This document shows, piece by piece, positions 36,710 through 47,000 of a stretch of 64,000 bases of DNA. The notes beneath the pieces were generated by a model, which saw only the letters and a program-made list of their open reading frames with translations, did not search any database and had not been told where the DNA came from. Numbering within the stretch: the first letter of the stretch is position 1; each line of letters begins with the position of its first letter. Both the position numbers and the translations under genes were made by a program. Source of the stretch: Hungatella hathewayi (GTDB taxonomy: Bacteria > Bacillota > Clostridia > Lachnospirales > Lachnospiraceae); the NCBI GenBank assembly GCA_025149285.1, contig CP102274.1, forward strand, positions 2,940,001 through 3,004,000. Reading direction: 5' to 3'.

Positions 36710-37717
36710 ATGTCAAACAAAATTTATTTAATACCGGAAACAGGGACCTTTTATAAGGCAAACCTTCACTGTCATACCATCCATTCCGATGGCCGCCTGA
36801 CGCCGGAAGAGGTTAAAAAGGCATACATGGAAGCGGGGTATTCCGTAGTAGCTTACACGGATCACCGGAAGTATCAGTGGCACAGGGAACTGATGGATGA
36901 TCATTTCGTGGCGCTGGCCGCCTGCGAGGTGGACATCAACGAGCACTTTCAAGTGCCGGGGGATTTTTCCAGGGTGAAGACGTATCATATTAATTTGTAC
37001 GATGCGAAGCCGGAGGAATTCTCAGAAGAGAAAAAACAGATCCCCCTTCCGGAGCGCCGCTATGGGGATTACCACTATATCAATGAATATATTGATCAAA
37101 TGAAGGCGTATGGATTTTTCGCCTGCTACAATCATCCTTACTGGTCCCTTCAAAATTACGACGATTACAAGAATCTCCGCGGTTTCTGGGGAATGGAGAT
37201 CTATAATTACGGATGTGAGCACGATGGGCTGTATGGCTATAACCCGCAGAGCTACGACGAGATGCTGCGTTTGGGCAACCGGCTGTTCTGCGTTTCCACG
37301 GATGACAATCATAACTCTTATCCGTTCGGAGATCCGCTCTGTGATTCCTTTGGCGGGTTTACCATGATTAAGGCGGAAAAGCTGACGTATGACAGCATCG
37401 TGGATGCTCTCTTAAAAGGCAGTTTTTACAGCTCTATGGGACCGGAGATTAAGGAGCTGTATGTGGAAGACGGCGTTCTGACTGTGAAAACCAGTCCGGT
37501 GGAGAAAATCTATGTGCTGATGGAAGGCCGCAACTGCCTTAAGAAAGTGGCCGGCCCGGGAGAGATGGTTACAGAAGCTTCCTTTGCGCTAACGGGAGAT
37601 GAGACGTATATCCGGGTAACCTGTCAGGATGGAAGAGGCCTCCACGCGGATTCCAACGCTTATGAGCTGAACGGAAAAGAACCGGTGCTCCGTGAGTATG
37701 ATATGCGTGTACTGTAA
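36710..37717 (+). CDS. PHP domain-containing metal-dependent hydrolase
   Basis: A 335-residue protein with the PHP signature NLHCHTIHSDGRLTPEE (metal-binding His-x-His and the following His, residues about 20-26), TDHR near 50, ACNHP-like CYNHPYW near 140, and a later STDDNHN near 215. PHP enzymes are usually trinuclear phosphoesterases. The C-terminal 70 residues form a beta-rich extension. Its place between a sugar-phosphate-type transporter and a phosphorylase suggests a phosphorylated sugar as substrate. ATG 36710 follows GGAGGG; the upstream in-frame extension overlaps the MFS gene. Confidence 0.85.
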   Translation: MSNKIYLIPETGTFYKANLHCHTIHSDGRLTPEEVKKAYMEAGYSVVAYTDHRKYQWHRELMDDHFVALAACEVDINEHFQVPGDFSRVKTYHINLYDAKPEEFSEEKKQIPLPERRYGDYHYINEYIDQMKAYGFFACYNHPYWSLQNYDDYKNLRGFWGMEIYNYGCEHDGLYGYNPQSYDEMLRLGNRLFCVSTDDNHNSYPFGDPLCDSFGGFTMIKAEKLTYDSIVDALLKGSFYSSMGPEIKELYVEDGVLTVKTSPVEKIYVLMEGRNCLKKVAGPGEMVTEASFALTGDETYIRVTCQDGRGLHADSNAYELNGKEPVLREYDMRVL

Positions 37718-37769
37718 GCGGTATGAGGCAATGACTGAAAACAAAGACGTATTATGAGGAGAAGCAGCA

Positions 37770-39932
37770 ATGAGTGAAAAATATGGACGGGTAACCGTAC
37801 CCACTGATGTGGATATGATTGAGGAAACGAAAGAAATCGTAAAACGCTGGGGAGCTGATGCTCTCCGTGACTGCGACGGCACCAGCATGCCGGACGAATT
37901 AAAGTCCATGCCGGTAAAAATCTACTCTACCTACTACACGACAAGAAAAGACAATCCGTGGGCAGAGGCCAATCCGGATGAAGTGCAGCAGATGTATCTG
38001 ATGACAGAGTTCTATACGGCGATGGAAGCGGGAGAGCTTCGCATTCCGGTGATGAAGCATTTATACGATCAGCAGTTAAAGCCCAATACCATCGATGACA
38101 TCAAACGCTGGTGGGAGGTGGTTGAACGCACGACCGGAGAGGTAGTGGCGCCGGAAGAGTGGAGTTACGACGAGGCGGCCAGAGAGGTTATTGTGGCACA
38201 GCCGGAGCGTTACCACGATTATACGGTCAGCTTCCTGGCCTTCATCATCTGGGACCCGGTACATATGTATAATTTTATTACCAACAGCTGGGAAAATGTG
38301 GAGCACCAGATTACATTTGACGTGAGACAGCCGAAGACGCAGCAGCACGTCATTGACAGGCTGAAAAACTGGATGGTGGAAAACCCGGATACGGATGTCG
38401 TGCGTTTTACTACCTTTTTCCACCAGTTTACCCTGGTATTCAACGAGTATGCAAAGGAAAAGTTCGTAGACTGGTTCGGTTACAGTGCCAGTGTAAGCCC
38501 TTATATCCTGGAGCAGTTTGAGAAGGAGGCAGGGTACCGGTTCCGTCCGGAGTATATCATCGACCAGGGATACCACAATAACACGAACCGCGTTCCGTCT
38601 AAGGAATTTAAGGATTTTCAAAAGTTCCAGCAGCGCGAGGTTGCGAAGCTGATGAAGGTCTTAGTGGATATCTGCCACGAAAACGGCAGGGAGGCCATGA
38701 TGTTTTTAGGGGACCACTGGATCGGAACCGAACCGTTCGGGGAGTATTTTAAGGAAGTCGGCCTGGACGCAGTGGTGGGCTCCGTAGGGAACGGAACCAC
38801 ACTCCGCCTTATCTCCGATATCCCGGGTGTGAAGTATACGGAAGGCAGATTCCTGCCGTATTTCTTCCCGGATGTATTTCATGAGGGAGGAGATCCGATC
38901 AGGGAGGCGAAGGTCAACTGGGTCACTGCCAGACGCGCCATCTTACGCAAGCCAATCGACCGGATCGGTTACGGCGGTTATTTAAAGCTGGCGCTTCAGT
39001 TCCCGGATTTTATCCAGTATATCGAGGAAATCTGTGATGAATTCCGTCTGCTCTATGAAAATGTGGGAGGCCAGACTCCATATAACCACTTCACGGTAGG
39101 CGTCTTGAACAGCTGGGGAAAACTCCGCTCCTGGGGCACCCATATGGTAGCCCATGCCATTGATTACAAACAGACGTATTCTTACGCGGGTGTACTGGAA
39201 GGTTTGAGCGGCATGCCCTTTGATGTGAAATTTATCAGCTTTGACGATGTAATCGAAAATCCGTCTGTCTTAAAGGAATGCAGTGTAGTGATCAACGTGG
39301 GCGATGCATATACGGCACCCAGCGGCGGCAGCTACTGGCTGAATCCGGCAGTTTCCTGCGCGGTAAAGGAATTCGTGGCAGAGGGCGGCGGGCTCATTGG
39401 TGTGGGTGAGCCGTCGGCCTGTCAGCACGAGGGACGCTATTTTGCACTGGCCAGTGTCCTGGGCGTGGATAAGGAAGTGGGCTTCAGCCTCTCCACCGAC
39501 AAGTACAACTGGGAGACCCACAGCCATTTCATCACCGAGGACAGCGGTGAGGAGATTCAGTTCGGCGAGGGCATGAAGAACATCTACGCTCTTCCGGATG
39601 CGAAGATCTTACGAAGCATTGGCCAGGACGTTCAGATGGCGGTTCATGAGTTTGGAAAGGGAAGAAGCGTATACTTAAGCGGAATTCCGTATTCCTTCGA
39701 GAACTCCAGAATGCTGTACCGCGCTATTTTCTGGGCGGCCGGCAGAGAGCAGGAGATGAAGAAGTGGTACAGTGACAATTTCAATGTGGAAGTGAATTAT
39801 TATCCGGCCACAGGCAAATACTGCGTTGTCAATAATACGTATGAGCCGCAGGAGACAGTCATTTACAACGGAGAGGGAAAGGCTGAGGCCATGAGCTTAA
39901 AGGCGAATGACATTCTGTGGTTTGAAGCCTGA
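37770..39932 (+). CDS. gnpA: 1,3-beta-galactosyl-N-acetylhexosamine phosphorylase (GH112)
   Basis: A 720-residue cytoplasmic phosphorylase. The opening GRVTVPTDVDMIEETKEIVKRWGADALRDCDGT is a GH112 hallmark, and Asp315 in MMFLGDHWIGTEPF matches the general acid of the bifidobacterial enzyme. Domains: TIM barrel (about 1-435), Rossmann-like domain (about 440-655), small C-terminal beta domain. GH112 enzymes split lacto-N-biose or galacto-N-biose (mucin core 1, milk glycans) with phosphate into galactose 1-phosphate and the HexNAc; a few clostridial members act on galactosyl-rhamnose instead. The importer in the same operon would bring in the disaccharide. NahK, GalT and GalE, needed downstream, are not in the window. 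Confidence 0.93.
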   Translation: MSEKYGRVTVPTDVDMIEETKEIVKRWGADALRDCDGTSMPDELKSMPVKIYSTYYTTRKDNPWAEANPDEVQQMYLMTEFYTAMEAGELRIPVMKHLYDQQLKPNTIDDIKRWWEVVERTTGEVVAPEEWSYDEAAREVIVAQPERYHDYTVSFLAFIIWDPVHMYNFITNSWENVEHQITFDVRQPKTQQHVIDRLKNWMVENPDTDVVRFTTFFHQFTLVFNEYAKEKFVDWFGYSASVSPYILEQFEKEAGYRFRPEYIIDQGYHNNTNRVPSKEFKDFQKFQQREVAKLMKVLVDICHENGREAMMFLGDHWIGTEPFGEYFKEVGLDAVVGSVGNGTTLRLISDIPGVKYTEGRFLPYFFPDVFHEGGDPIREAKVNWVTARRAILRKPIDRIGYGGYLKLALQFPDFIQYIEEICDEFRLLYENVGGQTPYNHFTVGVLNSWGKLRSWGTHMVAHAIDYKQTYSYAGVLEGLSGMPFDVKFISFDDVIENPSVLKECSVVINVGDAYTAPSGGSYWLNPAVSCAVKEFVAEGGGLIGVGEPSACQHEGRYFALASVLGVDKEVGFSLSTDKYNWETHSHFITEDSGEEIQFGEGMKNIYALPDAKILRSIGQDVQMAVHEFGKGRSVYLSGIPYSFENSRMLYRAIFWAAGREQEMKKWYSDNFNVEVNYYPATGKYCVVNNTYEPQETVIYNGEGKAEAMSLKANDILWFEA

Positions 39933-39968
39933 ATATGAGCGGAATGTTTGAATGGACAGAATGAAAAG

Positions 39969-40007
39969 CAGCCTGCAGTCAGCCGGAAGACGGCAGGCTG
40001 CAGGCTG
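39969..40007 (+). other. Intercistronic hairpin between GH112 and GH88 genes
   Basis: CAGCCTGCAG (39969-39978) pairs with CTGCAGGCTG (39998-40007), with a second GCCG/CGGC stem inside. No T run follows, so it more likely protects mRNA ends than terminates. Confidence 0.6.
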
Positions 40008-40045
40008 TCCGGTTTATGACTGTGAGCCGGCTGTAAGGAGAATAT

Positions 40046-41260
40046 ATGGATAAAGAATTGTATGTAAGGAAAAACTGGCTGTCAGCTGCGCCGGAGTTAA
40101 ATGACAGAGAGGCAGAAGAGGCCTTTGCCGTCTGTGTGGAAACTGTAAAGCGGAATATGGCTTATTTTGGCAGGAGCTTTCCGGCAGCGGCCAGTGTGGA
40201 TGGGATCTATCCAAAGACAGCAAATGACGACTGGACCGACGGATTCTGGACCGGCGAGCTGTGGCTTTCTTACGAGGAGACGAAAGACCCTGCTTTTAAG
40301 CGGGAGGCACTGGCTTCAGTGGCAGACTTTGAACGGCGCATGAAGGAACGGGTGGTGGTGGATCACCATGATATGGGATTTTTATTCAGCCCGTCCTGCG
40401 TGGCGGCATGGCGTCTGTTAAAGGGGGAAGAGGCGGAGGAAGCCGCGGTCAGCCAGGCCAGACGCACGGCTCTGGCGGCGGCGGACAATCTGATGGGAAG
40501 ATTCCAGGAGAAAGGCGGATTCTTCCAGGCGTGGGGGACTGTGGGCGATCCGAAGGAATACCGTTTGATTATCGACTGCCTGCTCAATATGCCCCTTCTG
40601 TTCTGGGCGTCAGAGGTAACGGGTAATCCTGTTTACTGTGAGAAGGCAAAACGCCATATCAGAACGGCCATGGCCTGTGTGGTGCGGGAGGATTATTCCA
40701 CGTACCATACCTACTACTTTGATCCGGAGACGGGAGCGCCTGTGAAGGGAATCACGCAGCAGGGCAACCGAGACGGCTCCATCTGGGCCAGAGGCCAGGC
40801 GTGGGGGATCTATGGAACTGCTTTAAGTTACGAATATTTTCACAATCCGGAATATGAAAGACTCTTTGATGGTGTGACAGCCTGTTTTATGGAACATCTT
40901 CCTTCTGATTTAATTCCCTACTGGGATTTCGATTTTCATGACGGAAGCGGGGAACCGAGAGATTCCTCCGCTGCGGCGATTGCTGCCTGCGGTCTCCTGG
41001 AAATGGCCAGGTGTGTGGATCAGGAAAAGGCAAAACTGCTTACGTCCATGGCTGCAAAACTGATGAAGGCCTTGACGGACCGGTGTCTCTTAAGAGAAGG
41101 TGCGCCGGGAGCCGGAATTCTGCTTCATGGAACGTATGCCAAACGGTCAGAGGAGAATGGAGTCCATGAGTCGGGAGTCGACGAGTGTAACCTGTGGGGG
41201 GATTACTTCTATATGGAAGCACTTATGAGAATGAGAAAGGATTGGGAACGGTATTGGTAA
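40046..41260 (+). CDS. GH88 unsaturated glucuronyl hydrolase
   Basis: A 404-residue (alpha/alpha)6-barrel enzyme without a signal peptide. Characteristic segments: NDDWTDGFWTGELWL near residue 55, DHHDMGFLFSPS with Asp109, LIIDCLLNMPLLFWAS with Asp177 (the second conserved Asp of the family), RGQAWGIYG near 250 and RDSSAAAIAACGL near 310. GH88 enzymes hydrate and open the unsaturated uronic acid left by lyases on chondroitin, hyaluronan or heparin disaccharides. Together with the sulfatases at 60470-63455 it points to glycosaminoglycan use. It starts 6 bases after GGAG (TAAGGAG). Confidence 0.92.
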   Translation: MDKELYVRKNWLSAAPELNDREAEEAFAVCVETVKRNMAYFGRSFPAAASVDGIYPKTANDDWTDGFWTGELWLSYEETKDPAFKREALASVADFERRMKERVVVDHHDMGFLFSPSCVAAWRLLKGEEAEEAAVSQARRTALAAADNLMGRFQEKGGFFQAWGTVGDPKEYRLIIDCLLNMPLLFWASEVTGNPVYCEKAKRHIRTAMACVVREDYSTYHTYYFDPETGAPVKGITQQGNRDGSIWARGQAWGIYGTALSYEYFHNPEYERLFDGVTACFMEHLPSDLIPYWDFDFHDGSGEPRDSSAAAIAACGLLEMARCVDQEKAKLLTSMAAKLMKALTDRCLLREGAPGAGILLHGTYAKRSEENGVHESGVDECNLWGDYFYMEALMRMRKDWERYW

Positions 41261-42672
41261 TCGATGAACAGGAAAAAAGGCTGATTGAGGTGGTGCCTTC
41301 CGAGCGGCAGAGAAATCATCAGAAGCTGGAATTTTACGGTTTTCTCCATTTTACTGTAAATACGTTTACAGACAGGGAGTGGGGGGACGGAACGGAATCG
41401 CCTTCGATCTTTTGCCCGGAGAGGTTTGATGCAGACCAGTGGGCCAACGCTCTGGCGTCTTCCGGTATGAAAGGTGCGATTCTCACCTGTAAGCATCACG
41501 ATGGCTTCTGCCTCTGGCCCAGTAAATATACGGACCATACAGTGGCTGCAAGTCCTTTCCGTGGTGGAAAGGGCGATGTGGTGCGGGAGGTATCGGAGGC
41601 TCTCCGGGCACACGGGTTAAAGTTTGGTATCTACTTGTCGCCCTGGGACCGCCATGAACCATGTTATGGAAAAGGAAACGAATACGACGATTACTTTGTG
41701 GGACAGCTGACGGAACTGCTGACAGGGTACGGAGACATTTTCTGTGTCTGGTTTGACGGCGCCTGCGGCGAAGGCGCCGATGGAAGGGTTCAGAGGTACG
41801 ACTGGGACCGTTACTATGAGGTGATCAGACGTCTGCAGCCGGACGCCTGCATCTCTGTCTGCGGCCCTGATGTGCGCTGGTGCGGCAACGAAGCCGGAGA
41901 CACCAGGGAGCAGGAGTGGAGCGTGGTGCCGGCCCGTTTGCAGGACAAGGAAAAGATAAAGGAAAACAGCCAGCAGAGTGATGAGACAGAGTTTCGTCAG
42001 AGGACGCTCTCCAGCAGCGACCAGGATCTGGGGAGCCGGGAGGTACTGGAGGGAGAGACGGATCTGGTGTGGTATCCCACCGAGGTGAATTTTTCCATAA
42101 GACCGGGCTGGTTTTATCACGCCTCTGAGGATGATCAGGTGAGAAGTCTGGAAAATCTGGTATCCATCTACGACCGTTCCGTGGGAGGCAACAGTACGAT
42201 GCTTCTGAATATCCCGCCGACAAAAGAGGGGCTGATCCATGAGCGTGACGCTGAAAGGCTGAGAGAACTGGGGGCATACTTGAGAAGGCGTGAGGCTCAT
42301 AATCTGGCCGAAGATGCAGAGATGACTGCCACCGGGTCCCAGATTGGTTACGTCGCAGCCAATATCAGGAGGGATGATGATGGATGCTATAAGACTCCCG
42401 ACGGCGTCAGAAGCTGTGAGATTCGTCTGAGCTGGAAGGAACCGGTTAACGTATCCATGGTGGTAATCAAGGAGGAGATCAGGTTCAGCCAGCGGATTGA
42501 AACGTTCCGCATTCTCAGCGTTGACGATGGAGTGAGCCGCATACTCTATGAAGGGAAAACGGTCGGATACCGGAAAAATGCGGTGTTTGAACCTGTCATG
42601 ACGAAAGAAATCCGGCTGGAGATTCTCGAGAGCCGGGTTGCCCCGGTAATTCGTTTTTTTGGGGTGTATTGA
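41254..42672 (+). CDS. GH29 alpha-L-fucosidase
   Basis: About 472 residues. The N-terminal catalytic TIM barrel starts at KLEFYGFLHFTVNTFTDREWG; further hallmarks are GAILTCKHHDGFCLWPSKYTDHTV and the nucleophile Asp168 in CVWFDGACGEG. A C-terminal beta domain (about 365-472) resembles the carbohydrate-binding part of GH29 subfamily B, which prefers alpha-1,3/1,4-fucose of Lewis structures. No signal peptide, so it works on imported glycans. The start is uncertain: there is no ATG, and the TTG at 41254 (GAAAGG upstream) is the most economical choice; TTG 41242 or GTG 41194 are possible. It overlaps the GH88 stop by 7 bases. Confidence 0.87.
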   Translation: MVIDEQEKRLIEVVPSERQRNHQKLEFYGFLHFTVNTFTDREWGDGTESPSIFCPERFDADQWANALASSGMKGAILTCKHHDGFCLWPSKYTDHTVAASPFRGGKGDVVREVSEALRAHGLKFGIYLSPWDRHEPCYGKGNEYDDYFVGQLTELLTGYGDIFCVWFDGACGEGADGRVQRYDWDRYYEVIRRLQPDACISVCGPDVRWCGNEAGDTREQEWSVVPARLQDKEKIKENSQQSDETEFRQRTLSSSDQDLGSREVLEGETDLVWYPTEVNFSIRPGWFYHASEDDQVRSLENLVSIYDRSVGGNSTMLLNIPPTKEGLIHERDAERLRELGAYLRRREAHNLAEDAEMTATGSQIGYVAANIRRDDDGCYKTPDGVRSCEIRLSWKEPVNVSMVVIKEEIRFSQRIETFRILSVDDGVSRILYEGKTVGYRKNAVFEPVMTKEIRLEILESRVAPVIRFFGVY

Positions 42673-42705
42673 GAGACACTCATTGATTACGAGAGATACC
42701 TGGCT

Positions 42706-42733
42706 TTGACTTTTTGTAAGAATATGGTAGAAT
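42706..42733 (+). promoter_or_regulatory. Promoter of the methyltransferase gene
   Basis: TTGACT (42706-42711), 16-base spacer, TAGAAT (42728-42733). Transcription would begin near 42740, giving a leader of about 150 bases. Confidence 0.6.
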
Positions 42734-42747
42734 AAGTTTAAATGATC

Positions 42748-42823
42748 AAGCAGGCAATGAAGATGGGCCGGGAATCTATATCTGTTTCCTGTCCTGTCTT
42801 TATTGCCTGTTTGCAGATTTTTT
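42748..42823 (+). terminator. Leader hairpin with T run (attenuator or operon end)
   Basis: AAGCAGGCAATGAAGA (42748-42763) pairs with TCTTTATTGCCTGTTT (42797-42812) with few mismatches, followed by GCAG and six T (42818-42823). It lies downstream of the predicted promoter at 42706 and upstream of the next gene. It either ends transcripts of the GH29 operon or works as an attenuator in the leader. No known riboswitch fold was recognised. Confidence 0.65.
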
Positions 42824-42892
42824 GCTGACGAAATAAAATAGTCTGGTAAGGGTTCCGGATTTGGCAGATCAGGAAATACGGGAGGAAATAGT

Positions 42893-43810
42893 ATGGACTT
42901 TAAAACTTCTTTTTATCACCATCAGGCCTTTCTGATGGAGGGCGCTCTGGGTGAACGGCTGAAGCGGGAGTATGGCCTGATGCCGGATAAAAGCCTTGCT
43001 CTGGCGAAGCATGTGTACAGCCTGAAAGGAAGGAATGCGCTGAAAGAACTCTGGCTGGAATATGGCGCCATAGCGGATAGATACCAGCTTCCGTTTCTGG
43101 CAGTGACGCCCACACGCAGAGTCAATCAGGAGCGTGTAAGGAGCAGATCGGATGAGGGCGTGATTGGGGATAATGTCAGCTTCCTTCAAAGAATAAAAAG
43201 AGAATGCAGGGCAGAGATGTATGCGGGAGGTATGATTGGCAGCCGGGGAGACGCGTATACAGGCAGAGGCGCTCTGGGAGAAAACGAGTCCAGAATGTTC
43301 CACAGATGGGAACTGGATCAGTTTAGCGAGGCAGGCGTTGACTTTCTCTATGCGGCCTTGATCCCGACGCTGCCCGAGGCGGCCGGGATGGCCTGGGCCA
43401 TGGCTGAAACAGGAATTCCTTATATCGTCAGCTTCACAATTCAGAGAAGTGGAACGCTGATCGACGGGACTCCTATTTGCGATGCAATCACGTATATCGA
43501 TAACCGGGTATCTGATCCGCCGGTCTGTTATATGACAAACTGTGTCCATCCGCGGATTGCATACGAGGCGCTGTCACAGCCGTTCCAGGACAAGGAACTG
43601 TTGAAACGGCGCTTTCTGGGAATACAGGCGAATACGGCGCAGTTGTCATATGAGGAACTGGATAATGCTGCAGAACTGGTAACCTCTGAGCCTGAGGCGC
43701 TGGCGGAAGATATGATGGCGCTTAAGGATATTTGCTGTCTCAAAATATTTGGCGGGTGCTGCGGAACGGATGGAAGGCATATGAGGGAGATTGCGCGGCG
43801 TCTGGACTGA
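42893..43810 (+). CDS. Homocysteine S-methyltransferase family protein
   Basis: A 305-residue TIM-barrel protein. It starts with a FLMEGALGERL strand, and the zinc-binding cysteines are visible: Cys in YMTNCVHP near residue 215 and Cys-Cys in FGGCCGTDGRHM near residue 288. This is the PF02574 arrangement of MmuM/BhmT-like enzymes, which move a methyl group from S-methylmethionine or a betaine to homocysteine. Some clostridial members have other thiol acceptors, so the donor is open. GGGAGGAAA precedes the ATG. It is a single gene with its own promoter and leader. Confidence 0.87.
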   Translation: MDFKTSFYHHQAFLMEGALGERLKREYGLMPDKSLALAKHVYSLKGRNALKELWLEYGAIADRYQLPFLAVTPTRRVNQERVRSRSDEGVIGDNVSFLQRIKRECRAEMYAGGMIGSRGDAYTGRGALGENESRMFHRWELDQFSEAGVDFLYAALIPTLPEAAGMAWAMAETGIPYIVSFTIQRSGTLIDGTPICDAITYIDNRVSDPPVCYMTNCVHPRIAYEALSQPFQDKELLKRRFLGIQANTAQLSYEELDNAAELVTSEPEALAEDMMALKDICCLKIFGGCCGTDGRHMREIARRLD

Positions 43811-43879
43811 TAGCTGACGGTTCTATCTGCTGTCAAACGACGATTATTTTTGATTACGAATAATTGTCTGACTTTTTGA

Positions 43880-43908
43880 TTGAGTTTTTGTCTGTTCTGC
43901 TTTATAAT
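43880..43908 (+). promoter_or_regulatory. Promoter of the GGDEF/kinase gene
   Basis: TTGAGT (43880-43885), 17-base spacer, and a consensus TATAAT (43903-43908), about 100 bases before the ATG. Confidence 0.7.
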
Positions 43909-44006
43909 TTAACAAAAGAAGCAAAAATCCACCGCACTGGAAGCGGAGGGCTAAATTGCCGGAAACAAACTTTTGTGATAGATAAAGGATAGAAAGAGGT
44001 GGAATT

Positions 44007-47000
44007 ATGATACAACCGGGCGAGGCTGGAAGAACGGTCCGTTCTTTTTTTGATGCATATCTGATTCGGCGGAATGCAGAGGACACGCTGAACTGTGTGA
44101 CAGATACCGTGCATTGGGTGGGAACCGGAAAGTCTGAACTGACAGTGGGACGGAACCAGGCAAAACAGGCACTGGCTACAGAATTTTCCCAGATGCCGGA
44201 ACCGTTTGGAATAGAGTATGACAGCTTCGATGAAATGGTTGTTTCCGATCGCTGTGCCGTCGTTCTTCTTACGGCTAATGTATATCCGCCCGGGGACGAA
44301 GCGGACGCGATCTGGTTCCGGGTGAGCGCCGCCTGCGTTGAGGGTGAGGATGGAGTCTGCAGAATCGCTTCGATTCACGCATCGACGCCTGAAAGCCGAC
44401 AGGAGGAGGGCGAATATTTTCCGGAATCCACGCTGGACCGGTATGAGCTGGAACGTCAGCTTGGAACAAAGGCGCTGGATATCATGGGGAAAAGTATTCC
44501 CGGCGGAATTATGGGCGGCTACCTGGAGCCAGGGCTCCCTCTTTACTATATCAATGATTTTATGCTGTCATATCTGGGCTATTCCTATGACGAATTTGTG
44601 AATGCGACAGAGGGCATGATTATAAACTGTGTGCATCCGGATGACCGGGAAGCTGCGGTACATATTTTCGAGGAAGCGCTTGATGAGAGCAGTGATTATA
44701 CGGATTACTGCCGGATCTTAAAGAAAGACGGAAGCTATATCTGGGTCAGCGCCCTGGGAAAAAGAGGAGAGTCTGTAGATGGCCGGGCAGTCTGTATCTG
44801 TGTAGTCAGGGATGTTTCAGGAGAAGTGGAAGCGAGAGAGCATTTGAAATGCCAGGCAGAAGAGCAGGCGAGGCAGGCGAAACAGTACGACCATCTGTTC
44901 CAGTCAATGCTTTGCGGCATTGTACAGTACCGCTTAACAGACATGGGAGTTGTGTTTAAAAATGCCAACCGTGAGGCGATCCGTATATTTGGCTACGAAC
45001 CGGAAGAATTCTGGCAGAAAAAGGACTGGAATATGCCCCTGCTGATCGCGAAGGAAGACAGGGAGAGCATTTTAAAAGAGATTGGGACACTGCGCGAGAA
45101 TGGAGATAAATCTGATTTTGAGTACCGTCTGCTCAGGAAGGATGGGCTTCCCTGCTGGATCATCGGTACGGCCGAGGTCCTTCTGGACAGTGACGGGGAA
45201 CAGATCATTCAGAGCGTTTTTATCGATATCAATGAGCGGAAGAGGGCAGAATTGAACGAACAGCGCCTTACAAGACAGGTGGAGGCCAGTAATGAGATCA
45301 TCCATCGGGCCCTTGAGCATACGATGACCTGTGAGTTTTACTACTATCCACAGACCGGCGAATGTCAGGTCCCGGAACGGACCTGTAAAGTCTATCACTG
45401 CCGGAACCGGTATGACAACATGCCGTTTGGGTTTGCAGAGGAAGAGGTAGATGAAGCGTATTATCCCGCTTTCTATGCGATGTACGAACAGATTCACAAC
45501 GGAGAGAGAACCGCCACCTGCGAATTCCGCGGAAAAAGCCGCAGTTACTGGAGCCGTCAGACCATGTCCGTCATTCTCAGCGACGAAGAAGGAAAACCGC
45601 AGTTTGTCATTGGTATTGTGGAAGACATAACCCGGGAGAAGGAGATGGAGGTGGCTTTGGAGGAGGCCAGGTCCCGTGACAGTTTGACCGGCCTTTATAA
45701 CAAGGAGAGCGGAATCCGCATGATTCAGGAGTACCTTGCCTGCGAAAGGGGGCCGGGAGAACACGGCGTCATGATGCTTCTGGACATGGATGATTTTGAA
45801 GATATCAACCAGAAGGAGGGCAATGTCTTTGCAGATGCGGTTCTGCAGGAGGTAGCGGATGTTCTCCGGCAGATAACGGAAAAGGAGAGCATTCCGATTC
45901 GCCTGGGCGGAGATGAATTTATGCTTTTCCTAAAAAACTGCAACAAACGGGAGGCTGGCATCATCGGCCCGCGCATAGCCGCCATGATAAGAAATATTAT
46001 TCTCAACACGGAAAAAGACATCCAGGTCGCAGCCAGCATCGGAATGTGCAGCACCGAAGTGACAGACGAATACAATGCGCTCTACTGCTGCGCCGAGAGC
46101 ACCTTAAAATACGTTAAGGATCACGGCAGAGGCAATGCTGCCTGCTATCTCGACACCTCCAGAGAGGTAGGGGTGTTCCTTACGCAGATGTACCCGGAGG
46201 AATTCCAGGTAAACACGGTTGACCGGGAGATACTGCATCCGGAAAAGGATCTGGTTTCCTTTGCTCTGGAGCTTTTGGGACGGTCGAAAAATATCAACGA
46301 CGCTGTGTTCCTGCTGCTATCCCGTATTGGAAAGAAGTACCATTTCGACCGGGTGTCGATTATTGAGGCGGACAAAGCTTTTCTGTCCTACCATTTTTCC
46401 TATCAGTGGGCGCGTCACCACGCGGATCTGCAGCTGGGACAGGATTTCTATGCTTCGGAGGAAGATTTTGAAATCTGCGCCAATATGTATGATGAGGATG
46501 GCCTGGCCGACCATAACGTGAGGGACGGAATCTCCCATATTGCCTCCTGTCTTCATGCCGCGATCTGGAATTACGGGGAATATGTTGGTTCCATGAGCTT
46601 TGAGATCGATCAGGAGAATTATCAGTGGACCGGGGAACAGCGGAAGCTGTTGAAAGAGCTGGTGAAGATAGTCCCCTCTTTTATTATGAAATCAAAGGCG
46701 GATGCAGTGAGCCAGGCAAAAACGGATTTCCTGTCCCGCATGTCCCACGAGATCCGCACTCCAATGAATGCCATAAGCGGTATGACCATGATCGCCAAGA
46801 GCGTGCTGGATGACCGGGAGAAGACGCTGGACTGCCTGGAGAAGATTGAATCAGCCAATACCTACCTGCTGGAACTGATTAATGATATTCTCGATATGTC
46901 CCGGATTGAGAGCGGTAAAATGGAGCTAAACTATGAAGCGATGGATTTGGAACAGCAGCTCTCCAATCTGGAGTCCTTATTCCGCGCCCAGGCCGAGGCG

